Source: Agelas oroides
Lineage: Eukaryota > Porifera > Demospongiae > Agelasida > Agelasidae
NCBI GenBank assembly: GCA_949130485.1
Contig: OX422205.1
Span: forward strand, 2,462,415 to 2,526,414
Reading direction: 5' to 3'
Length of the DNA stretch: 64,000 nt
Below the pieces are notes generated by a model. It had not been told where the DNA came from. It was given only the letters and a program-made list of their open reading frames with translations, and searched no databases. This document shows, in pieces, positions 23,501-31,764 of this stretch; position 1 is the first letter of the stretch, and the number at the start of each line of letters is the position of its first letter. The position numbers and the translations under genes were made by a program.

Positions 23501-24156
23501 TGAAACATCACCACCACTACCGCCACCGCCACCATCACCACCAAAGCTGGTGAGCTTACATACTGAAGTCAGTTTATTATGTGCAGTGAGAACTGTATTT
23601 TACATAATTATTTCACAGCCTCCTGCTGAAGATCACACACACACACCTGGCCCAAAGCCACAGTTTCCTGTGAGTGTCAACAATATAATCCCTCTGCAAA
23701 CCTTGAGTTGGATATGATAAGGAGCATTTTTTTTTCACCCTCCTTTAAGGTGCAATATTCCACGGTGGGCTCCATCAAAGTCAACATAGCTAAGCTTACG
23801 ACTGCTTCAAAGGCTCCCAATCCATACAGGATGGCCAGGAAACTACTTCCTGAATTTTTTACAAAGGAGGAACTCTCCACTTGTACGTGTGCTCCCCCCA
23901 AACCAGGTGCCAAAGTTAAGCGCCCACAAGCGGACAGCGAAAGGATGAAACTACTTCTTGGTATGTAATTAACGCTTACCATTCCTGCCAAAATTCAGCA
24001 TCAAAATAACTTGATCCTGAAGAATCAGATTCGCTCTTTTCTTGCTTTCTCCTTGTAGAGGAAGTAGCAAAGGTGTTTCCCGGAGGATGGGACAACAAAA
24101 ACATGCTCAGCAATCTCAATCAAAGCTTTATTGACTATCGTAACAAGCATAATTAA
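20600..24156 (+). CDS. BEN-domain protein, ten exons, intact
   Basis: Exons: 20,600-20,723; 21,095-21,279; 22,789-22,917; 22,985-23,011; 23,090-23,164; 23,241-23,327; 23,397-23,549; 23,619-23,669; 23,750-23,960; 24,059-24,156. All junctions are GT/AG and stay in phase, giving 379 residues. The start MEDGATRVTKRKRTSLDKLR is basic. The middle has an acidic patch (NDDADDDESN), a coiled region (KQIQMLLAPIQRSLDSISDK) and a proline run. The C-terminal ~90 residues (APNPYRMARKLLPEFFTKEE ... VAKVFPGGWDNKNMLSNLNQ ... FIDYRNKHN) have the BEN pattern 'ARxLLxxLFTKEEL...INxxFxDYR'. BEN domains bind DNA, often palindromic sites, in chromatin factors. Inside this transposon it may play the role of the second CACTA protein; that is inference. 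No stops or frameshifts, unlike its Tnp2 neighbour. Confidence 0.8.
21439..21951. mobile_element. piggyBac-like MITE, copy A
   Basis: 513 bp with inverted ends TTAGCCCTTTAAA and TTTAAAGGGTTAA, consistent with TTAA-targeting piggyBac-type non-autonomous elements. It lies in intron 2 of the BEN gene. Nearly identical to copy B except for a block of about 29 bp near the right end (repeated GCGCAG motifs), present here only. Confidence 0.7.
22279..22762. mobile_element. piggyBac-like MITE, copy B
   Basis: 484 bp, same orientation and ends as copy A and about 327 bp downstream. It lacks about 29 bp between short GCGCAG repeats, as expected of replication slippage. The high identity implies recent local duplication or insertion. 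Confidence 0.7.
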
Positions 24157-24289
24157 CTAGCAAACAAACACATGCAGAAAGGACTGAGTGCATGCATGAC
24201 CGAGATTGTGATTGTATCAGGATGACCTGCAAGTATTTCATTGTGTGACTAACATACGACTGACTGGAAGTGAAACAAGATTCTTGCTT

Positions 24290-24566
24290 CTCTATAAGAA
24301 TCTTATGAACAAGCAAGATTCTTATGAGATTTAATTCCATAAAAGTTTCATAAGATTCTTGTTGGAATCTTGTAAGAAAATATTCTTACAAGAGATTTGG
24401 GACAGTTATGTAAGATTCTTACAAGATTCTTATAGCATTCTTGTAAGATTCTTATATGAATCTTATGTAGCCGTCCCAAATCTCTCGTAAGAAACAATAC
24501 ATACAGAATACCACCATCACACAAGAATTTGTATTTTCTTATAAGAAACTTATAAGAAATACGTAA
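24290..24566. repeat. right subterminal palindromic motif array
   Basis: Dense motifs such as ATAAGAATCTTATG, GTAAGATTCTTACAAG, TTCTTATAAGAAACTTATAAG precede the right TIR. They mirror the left array in motif type but are more numerous. One long inverted pair, GAGATTTGGGAC and GTCCCAAATCTC, encloses part of the array. Confidence 0.7.
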
Positions 24567-24699
24567 GATCTTGTGAACATTTCCATAAGGTGTAGTCCAA
24601 AACTGCTGCAAAACCTGTTGGTTTCCTTTTTCATATATGGAAACCTGTAAGATAAACTTGTTATTTTTTCTTTGGTTGTTTTTTTTGTCAACTATCAGA

Positions 24700-24855
24700 G
24701 TATTTATGAATTTGAAATTAAGTTGTACAACCTTGTCAGAATGAAATTCGGCAGCCTGTGACAAGGTTGTACATAAATGGTTATCTAAAGTACTGGCAAG
24801 GTTGTTGTGACATGGTTGTGACAAGATTGTAGCATCCTTGTACAAGCTTGACAGT
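24700..24855. repeat. GACAAGGTTGTG-type palindromic motif cluster
   Basis: An inverted pair TTGTACAACCTTGTCA / TGACAAGGTTGTAC is followed by more direct copies (GACATGGTTGTGACAAG). Same motif family as 10,600-10,765; both clusters abut recombinase-remnant coding sequence. Confidence 0.5.
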
Positions 24856-24859
24856 ATAC

Positions 24860-25034
24860 CTATAAAGAGCAATTTAGCAGCAGTTAGGTATGAGCAAATT
24901 GCCCAGGGTATGGGTAACCCCAACATTAGTGCAATGCTGAAACTGGAGTATGTACTGAAGGGTGTCAAGGCAACCCCAGCCAGTGCTAGACACTGTCTTC
25001 CCATTAATAGCCAGTACTGTCTCACAGGTATCAA
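24860..25034 (+). pseudogene. YR recombinase fragment (core-binding region)
   Basis: The frame reads IKSNLAAVRYEQIAQGMGNP then LKLEYVLKGVKATPASARHCLPI. This is the segment of retroelement tyrosine recombinases that directly follows the part preserved at 10,255-10,630 (LAAVRxxQ...LxxVLKGVKRxQ...RLPIT). The continuing frame to 25,158 loses similarity. It may be the displaced second half of that element. Confidence 0.6.
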
Positions 25035-25670
25035 CAACTGCATAGCTTTTGAAATAGCTTCAAAAAGAGAAGTTAGGCCACTTCAGAATGGCATGGATGG
25101 AACAAGAGTCATTAGAATTGTAGAGTTCTATCTTGATGAATACTTGGTGGGAGAGTAATTCTTGCCAGATGTTTGCTTGTGGCCCAAGGAGCCCATACGA
25201 GCCTTGAGTTGGCAGCAAGTACAGTCATGTACTTGAAGTAAGACAGAAGAACCTGTGCCCCTAGGGCTGCGAGGTCTGCTTCAAGTACCCTGAAATGCAA
25301 AATTTGCCCCATAATTGCCAAGCCTCAAATTACCTTGGCAAAGTGTTGCCGAATGATTCTTGGGTGTGAGAGCTATGTTAATTGGTGGTACAAGGGAAGT
25401 GACGTTCTGAAAAAACTTTGTCGCAGACATAAGGTTGTACGTGAAAGAAAAAGATCAACTTGATCAACTCAGGAACTCGAAATGCTCAAATGGATAGAAT
25501 TAAATGTCAAAAGTTTGCAGCAAAGTTTTCTTCCCAGGAACTACTGTATGATTTTACAGATGCTTGACAGCAGATCAAGCCATGGAGCCATATTGTTTCA
25601 GCATAGCCACACTCCCCTTGGCAATGTGGTTCTTAAACTTGAAATGATTGTGGAGGCTGGTGGTTGTCTG
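25035..25670. other. unassigned stretch
   Basis: Open plus-strand frames continue from the recombinase fragment but carry no family motif I recognise. Confidence 0.3.
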
Positions 25671-25744
25671 GTGGTCATAGCTCAGTGGTCTAGTGCACTG
25701 CCAGCTCAAGCCAGGGACCCTGGGTTCGATTCCCGGCGAGTGCC
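25671..25744 (+). tRNA. tRNA-like sequence (pseudogene or SINE head)
   Basis: An A-box-like TAGCTCAGTGGTC and a perfect B-box GGTTCGATTCC are spaced as in a tRNA. The T-arm folds well (CTGGG/CCCGG), and a T-run follows at 25,747-25,751 as for a Pol III terminator. The anticodon arm has a mismatch and lacks the invariant T33 (loop AGCTCAA), and the acceptor stem has two mispairs. This is therefore a degraded tRNA gene or a tRNA-derived SINE promoter rather than a working tRNA. Confidence 0.5.
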
Positions 25745-26010
25745 GGTTTTTCACTTTCCTCTATTTCACATCAAAAACATCTCTTTATTTCCAGCTGAAG
25801 AAGGGTGCTAATTCAAAGCTTAAGGTATGCTTTCTTAATTTTCTTCACTCCATCTTTGTTTATTCAGTGTATGATTGCATGTTGTATTCATACAGAAAAC
25901 TTCTAGCTACAATACACTCACAATGCTGTGTATCAAGAGCATAGTATTCCTGGCTATTAACACCCATGAGAAAAATATAACTGTCTATACTTTGTTCACT
26001 TGAACTTTTA

Positions 26011-26137
26011 GTTTTGGGATTATATGGAGGTGCCCTCAGATGAAGAGAAAGATCCTGACCCGGTGCTGTACAGTAAGAGAAGGCATGTAGCTAAGAGATT
26101 GTGGTCTGACAGAAGAATATTTGAGGATGGAGACTAA
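26011..26137 (+). CDS. possible terminal exon, 42 residues
   Basis: After a pyrimidine-AG acceptor the frame reads FWDYMEVPSDEEKDPDPVLY then SKRRHVAKRLWSDRRIFEDGD and stops. The charged composition looks protein-like. No partner exon is identified, so it is an orphan exon at best. Confidence 0.25.
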
Positions 26138-26399
26138 ACATTATTCTGTTTTTGTGTGGTAGTTGCTTACATTGCTACATTTTCCCTCCAACATGGTTGT
26201 TCTGGGAAAGCTGAAATACAGTAGGATGCAAAAAAAAAAAGAGTTTGCGATACATTCGCAAACAATATGCAAAGTTTCGCGAGAGCTTCCTTGTCGCATA
26301 TCACACGCGACGATGGCAAAGTATGTTACGCAAACACGTGTGCGCGAAGCAACACGCGAAAGTCGTGTGTCATAATCGTACGGTGGCCGAGAGTGGCTA

Positions 26400-26482
26400 T
26401 CGCGTTCACGTTCCGATTCACGTTCAGGTTCACGTTCATGTTCCGATTCACATTCATGATCCGCAATCACATTCCTGATTCG
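26400..26482. repeat. degenerate 12-bp CGTTCACGTTCC-type array
   Basis: Six or seven imperfect units (GTTCACGTTCCGATTCACGT and similar) lie just upstream of the gene at 26,568. The repeated CACGTT core could be a promoter element array. Confidence 0.4.
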
Positions 26483-26567
26483 TGTGTACACTTTTGAGTT
26501 TGTTCACGCAAGTGGCTGTTTGGTGATTTGCTTTCTGAAGTCCGTACCTGTAGGTTCTAGGCTGTCA

Positions 26568-28230
26568 ATGGAAAGCCAGTTAGCAAAGCTTCTTGAGGAT
26601 GGTGGTGTTAATCACACCACGCTTTCTGTCTTGGAGGCAGAAGATATTGTTAGTCGTGGTATTTTTGTTGCTCTAAGGAAAGAGCACTTAGAGAGTCTTC
26701 AACAGAGGGTTACGGTTGGGCAGCACGCATGTCTAATGAAAGTGTGGGAAGATTCTTGTGGTAAGTATTTTGATATTATAGTTAATTAACGTGTAGCCTG
26801 ACTGGTTGCTAATGTAAACTAATTTTCATCTTGTGATGTCACAGTCTCTAATTTGGTTGCTAATGTAAACTGGGGGGGGGGGGGTGGTCTTGCATAGCCC
26901 TATACCGATGTGTAAAACGACCACCCCCAGGGAGGGATTTAACTATTCCAACTTGAGTCTTTTAGGATATCATCATATATTTTTAACTTAATCCTAGAAA
27001 TGTCGGCCAAGATGAAGGAGGGTAAGTGAAGATAAGCATCTTGTATGCTAGCAACGTACCTAGTCCCCTGAAAGGGCCTGATATCTATTGGTTCGCACGT
27101 GCAATTCATTTATATTCTTGCAGATATGGTACATTCTTGTTGTGCCTTTTACTTGTTACTTGTTTAAAATGCCAGCATCTGTTAGAGTGACTGCATCAGT
27201 TTCCTAATTAAGGGTTGCTTTTCTTTCAGCAGTTGAAGATCTTAGAAGAAAGCCAAAAATAGTTGCAAGAACTAAGCCTCCATTTCTTAAGAAGTCTCCG
27301 AGAAAGGTCACACCAAGAAGGTCTTCCAAGTCACCACCAACAAGGTCCTCTAAATCACCATACAAAGCAAGAAGAACTGCACTGTTTACTGAAGGTACAA
27401 TCATTTTTCCTCTAAGGGTTTTTTAAACTAAATTCATTAATGTTACATGTACGTGTATAGGGAAGAGCTGGAAAGAACTATGGAAGAACTATAAGGGATT
27501 AGCAAAAGCAAAAGCTCGAAAACTAAAGGACACAGCGAAGGTGAGATTGACGCTTCTGAGAGTACATAAAGTACTATAAATAGCTCAAGGGAGTCATTGC
27601 TTTTACCTTATACAAATCAATCATAAGGGTAAAGCACTCATAAGAGTAAAAAGATGCTGGATAATGTCTTTAGTATGTTCTTGTGTTACACAGTTCAATA
27701 TAGGTGCAATGGTGTACAAGGAGGAGGAAGGGATGGGTGTTAGGAGTGGAAAACTCCCTGCTCCCAGGAAGATAGAACTTTCATTCAGTTCTACCCTAAA
27801 GGATATACGTACTAACGCTAGGAAGGGAGACGTTCTTCCCAAAATCGAAACCACCATTACACTTCTTGTGTTTAGCCGACAGCAGTGGGCAGGCGATAGA
27901 CATATCCAGTGATGAGTGGACGATAGGGAATTTCTATGAACAGAATTGTTACCAGCCAAGCCGTTTCAAACTTTACGTCATGTATAAGCCATCAGTAAGT
28001 ATATATTGTTCAACCCATAAAGCCCACACACATTATCATACAAGTACTATTTTTCCTCAGGATTCATCTGAATCAGACTCAGGTACAGCAACTAGTGTGC
28101 AAATGTCTGAAAGAGAACACTCAGATGAAGAAGAGCAAGTGGACATCAGTAGGGGTGAAACACCACCAGGACCACCACCAGGACCACCACCAGGACCACC
28201 ACCATTAGTGCCTTGCAGGACATGTATGTA
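26568..28230 (+). CDS. uncharacterised spliced gene with SAM-like N-terminus
   Basis: In-phase exons: 26,568-26,760; 26,998-27,021; 27,230-27,394; 27,461-27,540; 27,694-27,995 (one frameshift near 27,875); 28,061-28,224 or a stop at 28,230. The start MESQLAKLLEDGGVNHTTLS is followed by VLEAEDIVSRGIFVALRKEH and TVGQHACLMKVWE, which has the helix pattern of a SAM domain. A basic SP-rich linker (SPRKVTPRRSSKSPPTRSSK) comes next, then an unrecognised conserved-looking block (SFSSTLKDIRTNARKGDVLP; DSSGQAIDISSDEWTIGNFY), an acidic S/E tract and PPGPPP repeats. Downstream exons at 30,244-31,550 may continue it across the minisatellite. Function unknown. Confidence 0.5.
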
Positions 28231-28325
28231 GCTGTCATGAGGCACGTGTACACCTACATGTACGTGGCGGCTAGGCTATGTAGTTGAAAATTGAGCAGTC
28301 CTGTGAGCAAGTCGCCATGTGTCAT

Positions 28326-30199
28326 GGAACACCAGGAGACCAGCCACTGTGCAGGGGACCAGGAGACCAGCCACCGTGCCATGGACCAGGAGACCAGCCA
28401 CCGTGCAGCGGACCAGGAGACCAGCCACCGTGCCGCGGACCAGGAGACCAGCCACTGCGCCGTGGACCAAGGAGACCAGCCACCGTGCCGTGGACCAGGA
28501 GACCAGCCACCGTGCCGTGGATCAGGAGACCAGCCACCGTGCCGTGGACCAGGAGACCAGCCACCGTGCCGTGGACCAGGAGACCAGCCACCGTGCCGTG
28601 GACCAGGAGACCAGCCACCGTGCCGTGGACTAGGAGACCAGCCACTGTGCCGCGGACCAGGAGACCAGCCACCGTGTCACGGACCAGGAGACCAGCCACC
28701 GTGTAGCGGACCAGGAGACCAGCCACCGTGTAGCGGACCAGGAGACCAGCCACCGTGTAGCGGACCAGGAGACCAGTCATCGTGCCGTGGACCAGGAGAC
28801 CAGCCACCATGCAGCGGACCAGGAGACCAGCCACCGTGCCGCGGACCAGGAGACCAGCCACCGTGCTGCGGACCAGGAGACCAGCCACCGTGTAGCGGAC
28901 CAGGAGACCAGCCACCGTGCTGCGGACCAGGAGACCAGCCACCGTGTAGCGGACCAGGAGACCAGCCACCGTGCAGCGGACCAGGAGACCAGCCACTGTG
29001 CAGGGGACCAGGAGACCAGCCACCGTGCCGTGGACCAGGAGACCAGCCACCGTGCCGTGGACCAGGAGACCAGCCACTGTACCACAGACCAGGAGACCAG
29101 CCACCGTGCCGTGGACCAGGAGACCAGCCACCGTGCCGTGGACCAGGAGACGAGCCACCGTGCCGTGGACCAGGAGACCAGCCACCGTGCCGTGGACCAG
29201 GAGACCAGCCACCGTGCCGTGGACCAGGAGACCAGCCACTGTGCCGCGGACCAGGAGACGAGCCACCGTGCTGTGGACCAGGAGACGAGCCACCGTGCCG
29301 TGGACCAGGAGACCAGCCACCGTGCCGTGGACCAGGAGACCAGCCACCGTGCCGTGGATCAGGAGACCAGCCACCGTGTAGCGGACCAGGAGACCAGCCA
29401 CTGTGCCGCGGACCAAGAGACCAGCCACCGCGTAGCGGACCAGGAGACCAGCCACCGTGCAGCGGACCAGGAGACCAGCCACTGTGCAGGGGACCAGGAG
29501 ACCAGCCACCGTGCAGCGGACCAGGAGACCAGCCACCGTGCCGTGGACCAGGAGACCAGCCACCATGCCGTGGACCAGGAGACCAGCCACCATGCCGTGG
29601 ACCAGGAGACGAGCTACCGTGCCGTGGACCAGGAGACGAGCCACCGTGCCGTGGACCAGGAGACCAGCCACCGTGCCGCGGACCAGGAGACCAGCCACCG
29701 TGCCGCGGACCAGGAGACCAGCCACCGTGCCGCGGACCAGGAGACCAGCCACCGTGTCACGGACCAGGAGACCAGCCACCGTGTAGCGGACCAGGAGACC
29801 AGCCACCGTGCCGTGGACCAGGAGACCAGCCACCGTGTAGCGGACCAGCAGACCAGCCACTGTGCCGCGGACCAGGAGACCAGCCACCGCGTAGCGGACC
29901 AGGAGACCAGCCACCGTGCAGCGGACCAGGAGACCAGCCACCGTGCAGCGGACCAGGAGACCAGCCACCGTGCAGGGGACCAGGAGACCAGCCACCGTGC
30001 AGCGGACCAGGAGACCAGCCACCGTGCAGCGGACCAGGAGACCAGCCACCGTGCCGTGGACCAGGAGACCAGCCACCGTGCCGTGGACCAGGAGACCAGC
30101 CACCGTGCCGTGGACCAGGAGACCAGCCACCGTGCAGCGGACCAGGAGACCAGCCACCGTGCAGTGGACCAGGAGACCAGCCACCGTGCAGCGGACCCT
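28326..30199. repeat. 27-bp minisatellite, about 70 units
   Basis: The unit is CCACCGTGCCGTGGACCAGG plus AGACCAG, with C/T and CCG/AGC variants in the middle. As 27 is a multiple of three, every frame keeps its register: plus frames read PPCRGPGDQ, HRAVDQETS or TRRPATVPW repeats, and two minus frames are open too. One plus ORF spans 28,291-30,216. Whether any is translated cannot be told; the surrounding gene's PPGPPP tract just upstream makes the first frame the most interesting. Otherwise it is an intronic VNTR. Confidence 0.95.
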
Positions 30200-30243
30200 C
30201 CTGTCATGGAAACTAGCCCTTCCGCCAATACTATGAAATATTG

Positions 30244-31550
30244 CGTAAGGTAACGAGGGAAATGGGTACAAGAAGTGGGACGGAAAAATGATATGGTTGG
30301 ACGGAGAGTGGCTGCACAGCCTGTATGACCATTCTCAACTAGTACCCGGAAATAAACTCAGCCTGCCCTGGATGGGCAAAGGTGGAAGAGTGAGTTACTG
30401 GAGTGCTGTACTAGTTGATCCATCTCAAGAGCTGAGCTCTGATAAGAGTGCTTCAATGCAGAAGCGTCAAAAGGGTACGTACATGCACCTAGCTGTGTTA
30501 GTAGGATTGCAACTAATTAATTTCTGTACAGGTCTAGGTGAAGGCAAAGGTAAAAAGCAACAGTGAGCTGCCCCCACAAAAATCACGAAAAGAAAAAAAG
30601 GATGTTTCAACCAAGTTGGTAGTGTGTATATTTGGATGATTGTGTCAGTATTACTGTAGTATTACCTCATTTGGCAGTATTAGTAAGCAAAGTTTGTATT
30701 TTGCAGGTGAGGGCAAGGCCAAAGGAAGCATCATTAGTGTTACGTAGCTGTGAATCCCAACAAAATACAGGTATCTGCATGATTGCCAATTAATAGCTTA
30801 TGCATTGTCTGTTGCTTAGTAACCAAAGTTTCAACAGCAGAGAAGCTAGTAGTAGTTGGTGGTATGAGCAAGGTAACTACTGCCATAGTGGACCCATAGT
30901 ATGATTGACAATAACAAGGGCTTGAACAAAACTTACTTGATGGATACTGCCAGGTGAGTTCTAGATGGACAGCTATAGTTCTTCCCTTATTTGCGAAGTG
31001 TCCTTGGAAATCCTGTGAAAAATTCTGTAGAAAATTCTATGCATCAAAAAATGCCATAGCTGTCTATCTACAACTCATCTGCCAGTGTCCACTGAATTTC
31101 ATTCAAAGGGCATATCGATTTCACCATTGGGCTATTCATTATGGCAGCCCATGTGATTATGTAATTTTTCATAGCTACCTTGCATTAACTACTAGCTTCC
31201 AATCTCCTCACCCTAACAAGAGTTAGAATGGGCAATGTGTGTGGCAATGTGGTGTTAAGTAATATAGACCAACAAGCAAACCCCATACACAACAGCATTC
31301 ACCCTAGTCTCCAAGCCAAACTATGAAGCTACAATGCATTGCAATACTGGCTTAGGATTGTACAGCAACAGAAAGAAATAATTAACTTGCTATCTGATCT
31401 GGTACAGCTGCAGTCCAAACAATCAGCTATACAGTCCATTCCCACTCAGCAATCAGCCATGCAGCCCCTCATGCAGCCCCTCCCGTCCCAGCAGAGTGCC
31501 ATGCAGACAAGACACAATTCATCTGTTTCGGTCAGTCCAAGTTGTTGGGT
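30244..31550 (+). CDS. exon series, possible continuation of the SAM-like gene
   Basis: Open blocks with plausible acceptors and donors. About 30,250-30,476 reads WDGKMIWLDGEWLHSLYDHS then LPWMGKGGRVSYWSAVLVDP. About 30,541-30,618 is lysine-rich. About 30,707-30,770 reads VRARPKEASLVLRSCESQQN. About 30,820-30,870 reads VTKVSTAEKLVVVGGMSK. About 31,369-31,540 is glutamine-rich (QQKEIINLLSDLVQLQSKQS). They are all on the plus strand and spaced by short introns as in 26,568-28,230. The link across the minisatellite is inferred. Confidence 0.35.
31100..31205. repeat. diverged foldback-element arm
   Basis: Matches the right arm of the 14,606-15,065 element (TATGGCAGCCCATGTGATTA; ACTACTAGCTTCCAATCTCC). 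The left arm is absent. Confidence 0.5.
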
Positions 31551-31567
31551 AGTCAAGGTAGTGTGTA

Positions 31568-31760
31568 GTGGTACAGGTAACTTTCAGCAAGGCCATTTTA
31601 CTGGCAGGTACATGTGACTTACCTGTCAAGTGCTTGGTACTGAACTTTCGCCAGTTCAATGGCTTCATGGGATGTAGCAGATGTTTACAGCCAGGAAAAA
31701 CCTTGAAACTAGGCCCAAGAGCACACACTATATGGTGGATGTGTATGGAATTTAGGGGCT
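31568..31760 (+). pseudogene. Tnp2 transposase fragment
   Basis: The frame reads ILLAGTCDLPVKCLVLNFRQ then FNGFMGCSRCLQPGKTLKLG. This is the same substrate-binding segment as exon 5 of the full transposase (DLPxKxxVLxxxQFNGxYGCxxC), including its CxxC. No other Tnp2 exon is seen nearby, so it is an isolated remnant of a third Tnp2 lineage. Confidence 0.65.
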
Positions 31761-31764
31761 AGAG

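Larger units (their letters stand above)
15871..24590. mobile_element. two-gene Tnp2/BEN DNA transposon, 8.7 kb
   Basis: Perfect 24-bp inverted repeats (CCTTATGGAAATGTTCACAA then GATC) lie at 15,871-15,894 and, inverted, at 24,567-24,590. Inside both ends are arrays of short palindromic motifs of the type TTCTTATAAGAATC. Between them are a Tnp2-family transposase on the minus strand (20,329-16,312) and a BEN-domain gene on the plus strand (20,600-24,156), transcribed away from a shared 270-bp centre. This resembles plant CACTA/EnSpm elements, which encode a transposase and a second protein that binds subterminal repeats. The tips are not CACTA, and I see no convincing target duplication (AAC and TGT flank the ends). 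Later insertions inside are a dispersed repeat, a (GT)n tract and two piggyBac-like MITEs. Confidence 0.8.

Noticed and set aside
15871-24590. Classic CACTA ends and a 3-bp duplication for the Tnp2/BEN element
   Set aside because: The tips read CCTTATGG and the flanks (AAC, TGT) do not match. The element is still supported by the 24-bp inverted ends and Tnp2, but I do not claim a duplication.
26141-26491. Minus-strand ORF rich in RESERE repeats, head to head with the SAM-like gene
   Set aside because: It is the complement of a degenerate 12-bp DNA repeat and shows no Tnp2 similarity, so it does not make a third divergent pair.
28322-30271. 649-codon minus-strand ORF and 488/641-codon plus-strand ORFs
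   Set aside because: All come from the 27-bp period of one array; at most one could be coding and none has a gene start or domain of its own.
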